Assembly (NCBI GenBank): GCA_027318525.1
Contig: DAHVPA010000005.1
Span: 1,046 to 24,412 of the forward strand
Direction of reading: 5' to 3'
DNA: 23,367 nt
DNA from: Candidatus Cloacimonadota bacterium
GTDB taxonomy: Bacteria > Cloacimonadota > Cloacimonadia > Cloacimonadales > Cloacimonadaceae
The notes beneath the pieces are model-generated. The model was given only the letters and a program-made list of their open reading frames with translations, ran no database searches and was not told where the DNA came from. Positions 8,148-17,127 of this stretch are shown one piece after another (within the stretch, counting starts at the first letter, position 1; every line of letters begins with the position of its first letter). The position numbers and the translations under genes are program-made.

Positions 8148-8448
8148 CGAACAACAACCAGTGATAGGTAAAGTACAAGTTTATAATTTTCCATTATCAT
8201 ATGATATATTTGGGACAAATCAAATCGATTTTTCTCTAGCTGTACCATCAGATGTTGCTACAGACATCCAACCAAATGGTCAATTTAATGTTCAAATAAC
8301 TTCTGCTGTTTTTTATCTGCAATTCATCGCAAAATCACAAAGGATTACGGTAGTTAAATGTGATGGAACACAGCAAGGTATTTGGACATTAAATACAGAT
8401 AAGCCTATCTGCGTAAGATATTACAGAAAGTACTTGACATATTTTTAA
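8148..8448 (+). pseudogene. 3' remnant of an unrecognised plus-strand gene
   Basis: Directly after the IS end the plus strand stays open for 99 native codons (EQQPVIGKVQVYNFPLSY... to YYRKYLTYF, stop at 8446-8448). The composition is beta-strand-like, with alternating hydrophobic residues, and plausible as real protein. The frame has no start of its own at the junction: the only available starts lie inside the IS, in a different frame from orfB. This suggests the C-terminal end of a gene whose front part was removed when the IS-flanked junction formed. I do not recognise the family. It could instead be a chance open frame in AT-rich DNA. Apart from this the stretch between the IS and the 1558-aa gene holds nothing I can support. 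Confidence 0.4.
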
Positions 8449-8508
8449 TATAATTCATTAAAAGATATAACATGAATGAAATATTAGAACTTTAGGGAGA
8501 AGTAAGAA

Positions 8509-11500
8509 ATGGTAAAAAAGTTTTCTTTCATTTACTTTTCAATGTTGATCTTTTTGTTATCATCAAGTTGCTTATTAGCTGAGAATCAGGATATACCTTA
8601 TGTGGTATTACCTGGAATGCCTCCAGATACGGTTTTCCCAATCAGAATGCAAATTTTCAAAACTCCGGACCAGGATACTTACACGAATTTAAAGCAATAT
8701 CGGGTAGATTTTAAAATCTTTATTGATGAATCTGACTCGTTATACACAAATGCAAATTGTGAATATTATCTTTTATCAAATCTACCTGGTCAGACAACTA
8801 CACTCGAATCGTCTATTGATACTTTAGTAACGCTGAATAGCAGCCATCCTGAAGTCACTGGATACTTTATTCTTAAGCCTGACCCAAAAGGGCTGGGATT
8901 TCATAAGCCAATGTATGTTTTAAGGAAACCTGTTCACAAGTATGCTTATAAGCCTGGAGTAACATTTTATGCTCATAAATGGGGAGATATCTTTTATGAT
9001 AAAGTAATGCTGATTGATTTCAAAGATCCGGAGCAAATTTATATTGGTAAAAGTCTACATCTGCCTGAATTTGATAGAATCGAGTATTTGGATCTAGATA
9101 CCGGTTGCTTTGAAAAAGTGAATCCTAACGAAACGCTCATTGAGAATTTCATAAGGTCGTTAAAACGTCGAAATATACCAACCGTGCGTTCACCACATTC
9201 CAGATGGATTTGGTCAGATGTTACAAAAATGGTCATAAACTCAACACCTTATTATTTTCCAATTAATGGCACAAACCCCAATCTTGAAAGCTTCAATGTA
9301 ACGTGCTTCATTGGCTCCAATTATGATCAACAAGTACCATATTCTCAGGTGTGTGCATATCAGGTTTATGATCATGACGTTAATGATGAAGATGGACCAT
9401 CTCCCGATTTCAGATTTTGTTCTTTAGGAACTCCAGCAAAGGTTATTGTTGATTGGTATGATGATTCTCATCATTATGTAAAAGTGATTTATATAATCAA
9501 TAACTATTCTATTTATGGGACTATCCAATATCAAAGACCAAATATCAGAACTATGTATACTCAGAATATTGACAGCAATGAGTTCGTTTATCCTAGAGGG
9601 TATGCTGTATTATACTATTATTCTGGTTCTACCATTTCTCTACATGATATTAGCCCATTGGATGGGACGGGAAGGTATAATTTTAATGATATAAGTTGCA
9701 GTGAGATAGGAATTGCCTTTTACTTATCAGAGGAATCGATTTGGATAGAGGATTATTTAGATCATACTAAGTCTACGGGAATAGAGTTTTTTAATCCTGA
9801 AATAAATCCAGACTTTTGGGATAGAACCGACCCGAATCCAGTTAACTGGATTCCGAACCCGCTAAACTTTGTAATATATAATATTAAAGCCCATGATAAT
9901 GGCGAGGTTGGTGTTAATCTACTTTATGACTACAATTCTCAAGCATGGAGCCTCAATGATGCAGACTATTGTGCAGGAGCAAATGTTTTAGAAAAATCTT
10001 TGAAGTACATTGAAGAAGTACAGGATATAACAAACAATATATTTAGTGAATGTAACTTACATATATTAGTAAACTATCAAACACAACAGGCTTCACATGT
10101 TAACTTATGTAATGGTACGATACAATCAGATAGAATAACACTAGGTAACATAAGAAACAATACTGAAACAGGTGATTTCTGGAATGTGTCTGTTCTGTAT
10201 CATGAACTTAGTCATTGCTATATTCACTGGATTACCAGTTATCATGGCCAACCTGGTGGAGAACATGATTGGAATGAATTTATTGCTCATGATATTGGGT
10301 TCAATGAATCGATCGCAAATTATTTAATGTCAAAAATGAGAATATCCTGTAATTTTTCAGATGACATTAGTATTTCTGATTATTCTTTTGAAAACTATTA
10401 TTCTTTAGTTAAGCGCCAGTTGCTTCCCAATACACAAATAGTTTATGGGGTTGATTGCTATATGAATTACTCAACTGGAGAACAAAATCCTCCAGTAAAT
10501 AACAACGATCCTACTGATAGTGCTTCTAACCCAGGCTGGACTGATACTAATGATTATAATGCCTTTCAAGATCATGGTGCTAATCATTTCATTCATGACA
10601 GGACAGAATGGTGTAGAGAAAAGGATATTACGACACTTATTTGGGATCTTACTGATTCAGATGAATCAGATGATACCCCTGAAATAACAGATAATGTATG
10701 CTTCACAAATGAAAAATTATTCAATTGTATAAGTAGTGTGTCTGTTTCAGGACAAAATCCCATAATATCTACTACAATAAATCATTTATTACAGAAGCTG
10801 TGCATAAATGCCCCACAACCAACAATTGATAATGTAACTACATTAGCATTAAATCATAATGTTATTTTCTCACCTATTGTACCAACTATTCACAATGTAA
10901 ATTTGAACGGTGGAGAAGAATTCAGAAATATTAATGAAGCTTTAATATCAGAGCAGCTTAATGATTATGACATTCTCGAAGTTTATCCTGGTAATTACGA
11001 AGATTCCTTAACGATTAATCAACCATTAACTATTATTAGTCATACGAATAATCCTGATGATGTCATAATTTCAGGTCTCGTCACTGTTCGTCAGAGTTCT
11101 TGCGCAGAAATTAAATATATCACTTTCGAAACTGGTGGAATAAATGCAAGTGAGTCAAGTCTGATTTTGGATGGATGTGTTTTCCAAAATATCCCGGGAG
11201 CAGCTCTAAGTTTTGAAGAACATTTATACAATAGCTCAATCAATAACTGCATTTTTAAAGAAAATCAGACAGCAATTGGTGATTTTTCTGGAAATTTCAA
11301 AAGAGAATATCATTTCAATAGAATCCAAAATTGCCAGTTCTTTCATAATCAATTAGCTTTATCTGTAACAGGTACTAATGTAATAAACTGTACTATAGCA
11401 GAAAATCAAACTGCTTTAGAAAATTGTGGTAGTAATTACACAAATTGCATTATCTGGGGTAATGATCAGCTATTCAGTAATTCAAGTAGTATTTCTTATT

Positions 11501-13185
11501 ATAACTATTGCGATGTTCAGGAAGAAGTTCAGGGCATTGGAAATGTAAGTATCAATCCTCATTTTACTGCTTCCGAGCAAAATAATTTTACTCTGCAATG
11601 GGATAATATACTGGATAATCCTTGCGTTGATACAGGTAATCCGGATTTAGACGGAGATGGTTTAATGTGGTATGATGATGTGGATGACCAGGATCCGGAT
11701 GGAACCAGAATGGACATGGGAGCTTATCCATTGATTGATGGTCATGTTCAAGGTGTTCATGTCATGAATAGAGGGCAAGTAGAATATATTAGTTTCCCCG
11801 GTCTAATCAGACCTGAGTTACAAAATGAAGAGAATCTACTTACCCACATTCATTATGTATTTGACCAATACAATGAAAATTGGTTTCTAGCTGAAAATCC
11901 AGCACCATACTTACATGTATACTCAAAAACTAATGATATATCTTTAGATATAACTCCACAAGGCGATGTTCCAGAGCATTTTATCTGCAGCCAATATGGT
12001 TATAAAGTCTGGATGTCAAGTTTAATGGAAGATGATGAGACATTGATACACTACAAGGGATATAGACCTGGGACAACTAATAACCTGGGGATGTTTGTCG
12101 AAGGGCTAACTCCATATGAGATAACGAAGGAGCTCTTCATAAAAAATCCAAATGATGCGATAAACTGTGATACGAATTTCTATTCAGGTGCATGGCAAAG
12201 AGAAATCTATCTTGGATATTATTTGCAGGAGAGTATGGATCCTTTTGATGCACTTGGTCCGGTTCTGAGTAATCTGGTGGGTATATATGCAAAGGACTGG
12301 TCTTTAGTCAGGGTTCCGGTAGCAGATGGAGGTTTGCTTCATCCGGAGGAACCTTGGTTAGATTTTACCAATATCTGGTTGGGTCGTGTTTCAAATGGAC
12401 AGCAACCAACGATTAATCCCGGAGAAATGGTTGTAGTGGAATACATAGGAAATCCAGACCATACTGATGTTGTATTTAAATGGGGTGGTGAAAATCCTGA
12501 CCAATATTTCCTCGATCCTGTCAGTCGCGATATGCCTAGACATTTTGGATATGAAGAACAACCCGAATACATACCAATTTTTATCCAAATGGATTTAGAT
12601 CAATATGAAGATGGTAATAAACCCCTTGAAGTTGCGGTTTTTATAAATAACGAATGCAAGGGAGCAGCTGTAATTAAAGAAGACCAGGTTCAACTAAATG
12701 CCTATATATGCGCTGATTCAACCGATGCTCTTGCTTCAATGGAATTTCAACTCTGGTTCCCGGAAAAGCACAAGGACTTGAGAGTCGGCAGCTATCTTGT
12801 CATGAATGAAAACAATGGTAGATATGAACTCAGAAAGGCAACTGTGTCAGACTGTTCCAACTTCTTAAGAGTCTCTTTGGATGCAAGTAGTCCTCTAGTT
12901 GGTCCGATGGTTAATTCACTGATTGGGAACTTTCCAAATCCGTTTAATCCTGACACAATCATCAAATACGATATAGCAAAAAAAACTGATGCCAAGCTTG
13001 AGGTTTATAATACAAAAGGGCAGTTAGTCAAAACACTCTTTAATGCTACTCGTGAACCCGGTTCATATGCTGCAAAATGGGATGGAAAGAATAATAACGG
13101 AAGGACAGTTGGCACGGGAGTTTATTTCTATAGACTGTCAACTGATGGAAAAACCTTGACTAAAAAAATGCTGTTACTAAAATAA
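8509..13185 (+). CDS. Large secreted putative zinc metalloprotease / beta-helix protein with sorting domain (1558 aa)
   Basis: ATG at 8509 has GGGAG 9 nt upstream and begins a signal peptide (KKFSFIYFSMLIFLLSSSCLLA, residues ~3-24; read in two parts: KKFSFIYFSML and IFLLSSSCLLA). Residues ~25-480 are beta-rich and unrecognised. A protease-like module follows: H565-E-L-S-H569 in VLYHELSHCY is an HExxH zinc site, and E600 in IGFNESIANY is placed as a gluzincin-type third ligand. A later stretch (TTLIWDLTDSDESDD, ~712) resembles segments seen in secreted metallopeptidases. Residues ~800-1085 are a right-handed beta-helix beginning INEALISEQLNDYDILEVYPG. After an unassigned region, the last 84 residues (FPNPFNPDT to TKKMLLLK) are the sorting domain. 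It is probably exported and acts outside the cell on protein. The protease assignment is motif-based only. Confidence 0.82.
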   Translation: MVKKFSFIYFSMLIFLLSSSCLLAENQDIPYVVLPGMPPDTVFPIRMQIFKTPDQDTYTNLKQYRVDFKIFIDESDSLYTNANCEYYLLSNLPGQTTTLESSIDTLVTLNSSHPEVTGYFILKPDPKGLGFHKPMYVLRKPVHKYAYKPGVTFYAHKWGDIFYDKVMLIDFKDPEQIYIGKSLHLPEFDRIEYLDLDTGCFEKVNPNETLIENFIRSLKRRNIPTVRSPHSRWIWSDVTKMVINSTPYYFPINGTNPNLESFNVTCFIGSNYDQQVPYSQVCAYQVYDHDVNDEDGPSPDFRFCSLGTPAKVIVDWYDDSHHYVKVIYIINNYSIYGTIQYQRPNIRTMYTQNIDSNEFVYPRGYAVLYYYSGSTISLHDISPLDGTGRYNFNDISCSEIGIAFYLSEESIWIEDYLDHTKSTGIEFFNPEINPDFWDRTDPNPVNWIPNPLNFVIYNIKAHDNGEVGVNLLYDYNSQAWSLNDADYCAGANVLEKSLKYIEEVQDITNNIFSECNLHILVNYQTQQASHVNLCNGTIQSDRITLGNIRNNTETGDFWNVSVLYHELSHCYIHWITSYHGQPGGEHDWNEFIAHDIGFNESIANYLMSKMRISCNFSDDISISDYSFENYYSLVKRQLLPNTQIVYGVDCYMNYSTGEQNPPVNNNDPTDSASNPGWTDTNDYNAFQDHGANHFIHDRTEWCREKDITTLIWDLTDSDESDDTPEITDNVCFTNEKLFNCISSVSVSGQNPIISTTINHLLQKLCINAPQPTIDNVTTLALNHNVIFSPIVPTIHNVNLNGGEEFRNINEALISEQLNDYDILEVYPGNYEDSLTINQPLTIISHTNNPDDVIISGLVTVRQSSCAEIKYITFETGGINASESSLILDGCVFQNIPGAALSFEEHLYNSSINNCIFKENQTAIGDFSGNFKREYHFNRIQNCQFFHNQLALSVTGTNVINCTIAENQTALENCGSNYTNCIIWGNDQLFSNSSSISYYNYCDVQEEVQGIGNVSINPHFTASEQNNFTLQWDNILDNPCVDTGNPDLDGDGLMWYDDVDDQDPDGTRMDMGAYPLIDGHVQGVHVMNRGQVEYISFPGLIRPELQNEENLLTHIHYVFDQYNENWFLAENPAPYLHVYSKTNDISLDITPQGDVPEHFICSQYGYKVWMSSLMEDDETLIHYKGYRPGTTNNLGMFVEGLTPYEITKELFIKNPNDAINCDTNFYSGAWQREIYLGYYLQESMDPFDALGPVLSNLVGIYAKDWSLVRVPVADGGLLHPEEPWLDFTNIWLGRVSNGQQPTINPGEMVVVEYIGNPDHTDVVFKWGGENPDQYFLDPVSRDMPRHFGYEEQPEYIPIFIQMDLDQYEDGNKPLEVAVFINNECKGAAVIKEDQVQLNAYICADSTDALASMEFQLWFPEKHKDLRVGSYLVMNENNGRYELRKATVSDCSNFLRVSLDASSPLVGPMVNSLIGNFPNPFNPDTIIKYDIAKKTDAKLEVYNTKGQLVKTLFNATREPGSYAAKWDGKNNNGRTVGTGVYFYRLSTDGKTLTKKMLLLK

Positions 13186-13200
13186 AATAAATGACTTATC

Positions 13201-13230
13201 GAAAGAGGGGGTTGTTTGACCCCCTCTTTC
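13201..13230 (+). other. Perfect intercistronic hairpin
   Basis: Perfect 12-nt arms (GAAAGAGGGGGT and its complement) enclose a TGTTTG loop. It starts 15 nt after the stop of the 1558-aa gene and ends 14 nt before the next ATG, with the GGGAG ribosome binding site directly after it. Only TATTG follows the stem, so it is not a standard T-tract terminator. It may limit read-through or set relative expression of the two genes. Confidence 0.65.
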
Positions 13231-13244
13231 TATTGGGAGTATGA

Positions 13245-15656
13245 ATGAAATTCCTTTTTTCAATTAGTCTGCTTATATTTTTTCCTATCGTTGTTATGAG
13301 TATAACCCGTACTGTAGCAATAGATGGGACTCAGCAATACATGACCATTCAAAGTGCAATTACTGCAAGTGTAAATGGCGATATAGTGCTAGTTTATCCC
13401 GGCACCTATATTGAGAACGTAAACACCATTGGAAAAAGCATTACACTTGCCAGCAGGTATTCTCAGAATCCATTACAAACTTATATTGACAATACAATTA
13501 TCAATGGAAACCTCAGCTCAAGCTTAAAGATTTCTCAAGGAGAAACCGTTACAGTTAATGGATTTACCCTCATAAACAATCCTCAGCATCTCCTTCAAAA
13601 TCCGGTCGCTATTCTTGGGGGTGGGTTATACGTTAAAAATAATTCACATGTTTATCTCCAAAACTGCATAATCCGTGATTGTATGGCTTATTACGGTGGC
13701 GGAGTGTATGCTGGATATAATGCTATTGTTGAATTCAGCAATGCGAAGATATTTTCGAATCAAGCTTTGTATTTCGGTGGAGGGTTAGCCTTAACTAATA
13801 GCGGTCAATTGCTGTGGAATAACCAACAATCCAGCAGCATTTATAACAACGTTGCCCCGGTTGGTATGGATGTTTTAGTTACAGACTGCGTAAACCAGAT
13901 TAATATAAATCTGAGAATTGGCAGCAAAGCAATGAACGCACCTGACAGTTTTTTTGTTTTATGTTATGACAATGATGTGGCAGCAACTGTAACTATCGCC
14001 CAAAGCTATTTCAATTTCACTAATCATGATATCTATGTCAGCCCTGATGGGAACGATGATAATGACGGACTTACCTTTGCGACTTCCATGAAAACTATCA
14101 AGCATGCCCTGCAGGTTATCCAACCATCTCCGGATAGCACCCTGACCATATATCTCGCACCCGGAACCTATTCCAATACATCTAATGGTGAATTGTTACC
14201 CCTAAGCTTGAAATCGAATGTCAGGATTATCGGTTCTGGAACAGATTGCACAATTATTAACGGCGAACTGATCAGGGCTTTTTTCTGTGGTTATTGCGCT
14301 AATAATGTCTGTGTATCGGATATCAGCTTTATTAATGGAAAAGCTGCCAGTACAAATCCACTGGAATTTGTACATGCTAATGATATTGCCCTTAAAAACC
14401 TTGTTATTTCAAACACTCATTGCATGAATTCCAGCGGTGTTTTTTGTGCGTCAACCAACAATATCATCTGTGAAAATCTGGATCTTGGTAACAGCACACA
14501 GGCAAACTTTATTGCTACGTTTTATGCAAATGAATGTAATAACGTTTATTTAAACAAGATCGTCTCTCATAATAACACAATCACAAGCGCAGATTACTTT
14601 CAACTGGGAATTTTTTTGGATGAGTGTGATGTTGTACTTCGCAATACGATAATTGCAAACAACTCTGCTCACGACGCTTACCTGCTAAGTTATCAGAATG
14701 TTTATGAGCAGAATGCTGCAAATAACCTTGATATGAGTAACGTATTAATAACCAATAATAATATTACTCAATGTAGCATGGCTTTCAATCCGCTATATCT
14801 CCAAAACAGGTTTCAGAGAATCCAGGTAAACAACTGCACTTTTGCCGGTAATAGCGGTTCCAGCGGCTTTTCCTCTATCTTCGCTTACGCTGATGTCAGG
14901 AACACGATATTCTATAATCCACAGTCACCCTACGAATTGTATTTAAGAAATAACATCACATCTGCAGGCATACAGGCAGACGTAACATTATCTAACAACC
15001 TGTTCAGAACTGCTACTATAGGTAGTGACTTACCGAATCTGGTCACAAACGTAAATAATATCTTTAATGGAAATCCCCTCTTTCTGGGATATCTAAATGA
15101 TTCATTAGATGTGACACAGTCTGAGTATTACTACCTGAGTGCAAGCTCACCCTGTATCAATACCGGAACTGCAGACACGACAGGATTAAATCTACCGTCT
15201 ACAGATCTGGCAGGTAACCAGAGAGTCTGGAACGGTAGAATTGATATGGGCTGTTATGAATATAGAGCACCTGTGGCAAATGAAGACCAAATCAGCCCAA
15301 TTTTACCAGATAAGATAATCCTCAGCATTTATCCCAATCCTGTCCTAGTCAATGGCAGCAAGGGTGGATATGCTTTTATCGAGTTTACCTTACCGGAAAA
15401 AGCCAAGGAGCAGCCTGTTATAGATATTTATAACCTGAAAGGGCAAAAGGTGCGCAGTATAACCCTTACCCAAAGCTACAATGATATGATTCGCAAGGCA
15501 GGTTTATCCAAGTCATTTAACAAAAACGGGGAGTTCTATTCCACTGTGTTTGACTGCAAAGACTCCAAAGGGCAGAAGCTATCTTCCGGTATTTACATAA
15601 TCAGAGTAGCTGCTGATAACCTGATGACAACCGGTAAGATGACAATATTGAAGTAG
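13245..15656 (+). CDS. Secreted parallel beta-helix protein with C-terminal sorting domain (803 aa), paralogue of the gene at 192-2606
   Basis: ATG at 13245 has GGGAG 5 nt upstream. An ATG 4 nt earlier is out of frame and stops at once. A signal peptide (MKFLFSISLLIFFPIVVMS) is followed by ITRTVAIDGTQQYMTIQSA, closely matching ITRYVSIDGSQQYTSIQTA of the paralogue. A second module starts NHDIYVSPDGNDDNDG (~residue 263; DUF1565-like). Asn-rich beta-helix rungs follow, then a conserved closing segment (LAGNQRVWNGRIDMGCYEY) and a 108-residue sorting domain of the long type (YPNPVLVNGSKGGYA... GKMTILK). It is probably exported and surface-exposed; the ligand or enzymatic function is unknown, and no catalytic motif was seen. 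It sits downstream of the 1558-aa gene in the same orientation, likely co-transcribed subject to the hairpin between them. Confidence 0.87.
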   Translation: MKFLFSISLLIFFPIVVMSITRTVAIDGTQQYMTIQSAITASVNGDIVLVYPGTYIENVNTIGKSITLASRYSQNPLQTYIDNTIINGNLSSSLKISQGETVTVNGFTLINNPQHLLQNPVAILGGGLYVKNNSHVYLQNCIIRDCMAYYGGGVYAGYNAIVEFSNAKIFSNQALYFGGGLALTNSGQLLWNNQQSSSIYNNVAPVGMDVLVTDCVNQININLRIGSKAMNAPDSFFVLCYDNDVAATVTIAQSYFNFTNHDIYVSPDGNDDNDGLTFATSMKTIKHALQVIQPSPDSTLTIYLAPGTYSNTSNGELLPLSLKSNVRIIGSGTDCTIINGELIRAFFCGYCANNVCVSDISFINGKAASTNPLEFVHANDIALKNLVISNTHCMNSSGVFCASTNNIICENLDLGNSTQANFIATFYANECNNVYLNKIVSHNNTITSADYFQLGIFLDECDVVLRNTIIANNSAHDAYLLSYQNVYEQNAANNLDMSNVLITNNNITQCSMAFNPLYLQNRFQRIQVNNCTFAGNSGSSGFSSIFAYADVRNTIFYNPQSPYELYLRNNITSAGIQADVTLSNNLFRTATIGSDLPNLVTNVNNIFNGNPLFLGYLNDSLDVTQSEYYYLSASSPCINTGTADTTGLNLPSTDLAGNQRVWNGRIDMGCYEYRAPVANEDQISPILPDKIILSIYPNPVLVNGSKGGYAFIEFTLPEKAKEQPVIDIYNLKGQKVRSITLTQSYNDMIRKAGLSKSFNKNGEFYSTVFDCKDSKGQKLSSGIYIIRVAADNLMTTGKMTILK

Positions 15657-15739
15657 TTAAGATATTAGAATCTATATAGCATTGCTACATATCCAATTCT
15701 GATTATTTGATATGGTTTGGGTAGTTGGGTAAAAGAGGT

Positions 15740-16648
15740 TCAATCAAAGGGGATAATCATGGAGCGGATGTCTTTGCTTTGTGAGACGAGCAGACCAATG
15801 ATGACCAAAAGAATGCCCAAAATGGCACGGAGGGTCGGAACATCACCCAAAACAAAGAATGCGAGAATGGCTGTGAAGACGGGGATGAGGTTGGTAAAGA
15901 GGTTGGATTTGATAACGCCAAGTTCGCGGATTACTCCTGTATATAGGGCAAAGGCACCCACCGAGGCAAAAAGCGACATGGCGCTGATGGTGAGCAGTCC
16001 TTTGGAACTGTGCTGCATCGTAAAGAAATGCCCTGCATCAAAGTAAAGAAACAGCGGCAGGAAATAAAGCATACCGAAAAAGCTTTGCCAGCTTACGATG
16101 GTCAGGGTCTGATATTTAAGCGTGAGTCCGCGGACCGTGATAGCATAGCACATTCCTCCAAACACAGCCAGCAGGAGTAATAAAACGCCTTTGACCGTAG
16201 CCCTGATTTCATTCGATTCAAAAGCCAGCAGTGCTACTCCTGCCAAAGAGATAAATAGTCCGATAAACAGCCAGAGCGAGACCTTCTCTTTCAGCACCAG
16301 CCAGGCAGCCAGCACTGCAAAAAGCGGGATGGTGGCAATGATGAGCGAACCAAGCGTGCTGGAGACGTATTGCAGACCATTGGCTTCACCCACAAAGTAA
16401 AGGAAAGGCTCGAAAAAAGCCATCAGCATGAAGGCGGGGAAGTCTTTACGGGCAGGTTTTTCCTTATGTCTGAACAGCCAGGCAAAAAGGAAAAGCAGAA
16501 TAGTGGCTATGACGAGCCTGACAAAAACGATTTCGATGGGACGGTACCAGACAAAGGCAATCTTGATCCAGACGAAGGTAAGCGCCCAGAAGGTCATGGC
16601 AAGCACAGCCTTCAGATAAGCCAGATGTTTTGTATTTAACGCTTTCAT
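15740..16648 (-). CDS. EamA/DMT-family inner-membrane transporter (302 aa)
   Basis: This is a small-molecule exporter or permease of the drug/metabolite transporter superfamily; the substrate cannot be predicted. The protein is almost wholly hydrophobic with about ten membrane segments arranged as two EamA repeats (~12-145 and ~155-290). Typical features are AMTFWALTFVWIKIAF in the first helix, the loop after helix 2 (WYRPIEIVFVRLVIA), SLIIATIPLFAVLAAWLVLKE, and the second-repeat counterpart NLFTNLIPVFTAILAFFVLGD. Length (~300 aa) is normal for the family. It starts 21 nt after the dtd stop and is the last gene of the minus-strand operon, facing the 803-aa gene convergently. The 83-nt gap between them holds no strong terminator that I could see. 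Confidence 0.9.
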   Translation of the reverse strand: MKALNTKHLAYLKAVLAMTFWALTFVWIKIAFVWYRPIEIVFVRLVIATILLFLFAWLFRHKEKPARKDFPAFMLMAFFEPFLYFVGEANGLQYVSSTLGSLIIATIPLFAVLAAWLVLKEKVSLWLFIGLFISLAGVALLAFESNEIRATVKGVLLLLLAVFGGMCYAITVRGLTLKYQTLTIVSWQSFFGMLYFLPLFLYFDAGHFFTMQHSSKGLLTISAMSLFASVGAFALYTGVIRELGVIKSNLFTNLIPVFTAILAFFVLGDVPTLRAILGILLVIIGLLVSQSKDIRSMIIPFD

Positions 16649-16669
16649 GAAAGGTATGGTTTCCTTTGT

Positions 16670-17116
16670 TTACAGGCTGTCCGAATCCAGCATGATGGTC
16701 ACGGGACCGTCATTGGTCAGGTTTATCTGCATATCGGCAGCAAAGACTCCTGTGCTGACAGGGATTCCGGTCTTGCGCAGCTCTTCCACAAACGCAAGAT
16801 AGAGCTCTTGTGCTTGTTGGGGATTGGCAGCCTGGATAAAATCAGGTCTGCGTCCGCGCCGGCAATCAGCATAAAGAGTGAATTGTGAGACCAGCAGGAT
16901 TTCGCCCTGCACATCCTTGATGGAAAGGTTCATTTTGCCTTGGCTGTCTTCGAAGATGCGCAGTTCAGTCAGTTTTCGGGTCAGGCGTTGTATAGTTTGC
17001 AAATTATCACTATGAGTAATCCCGAGCAGCACAAGCAGACCTTTGCCGATAGCAGAAAAGGGTTTATCATCAATGCAGACAGTTGCAGAGGTGACTCTTT
17101 GAATCAACAGACGCAT
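16670..17116 (-). CDS. dtd: D-aminoacyl-tRNA deacylase (148 aa)
   Basis: This enzyme hydrolyses D-amino acids (and glycine mischarged on tRNA-Ala) from tRNA in the cytoplasm, a translation quality-control step. The ATG at 17116 gives MRLLIQRVTSATV, the standard Dtd N-terminus. The frame is open further upstream to 17275, but that extension overlaps the lipoprotein gene and has no family match. Signature motifs are S77-QFTLYAD and N135-DGPVT140, the latter carrying the Gly-Pro motif that rejects L-aminoacyl substrates. Length is normal (~145-150 aa). The gene follows the lipoprotein stop by 11 nt; AAGGA lies about 15 nt upstream, within the end of the lipoprotein gene, so translation may be coupled. 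Confidence 0.95.
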   Translation of the reverse strand: MRLLIQRVTSATVCIDDKPFSAIGKGLLVLLGITHSDNLQTIQRLTRKLTELRIFEDSQGKMNLSIKDVQGEILLVSQFTLYADCRRGRRPDFIQAANPQQAQELYLAFVEELRKTGIPVSTGVFAADMQINLTNDGPVTIMLDSDSL

Positions 17117-17127
17117 GATGGACGGGC

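Noticed and set aside
6872..8149. CAC on both sides of the IS as a 3-bp target duplication
   Set aside because: The right-hand CAC overlaps the terminal CA of the element, so it would require the IS to end before its own inverted repeat does. With TG...CA ends the flanks do not match.
8434..8448. TTGACA near the end of the remnant frame as a -35 box for the 1558-aa gene
   Set aside because: No convincing -10 hexamer lies 16-18 nt downstream; TATAAT-like runs occur only at wrong spacing and the region is generally AT-rich.
15657..15739. Bidirectional terminator between the convergent 803-aa and EamA genes
   Set aside because: Only weak AT-rich pairing (AGAAT/ATTCT) is visible; no stable stem with a T-run on either strand.
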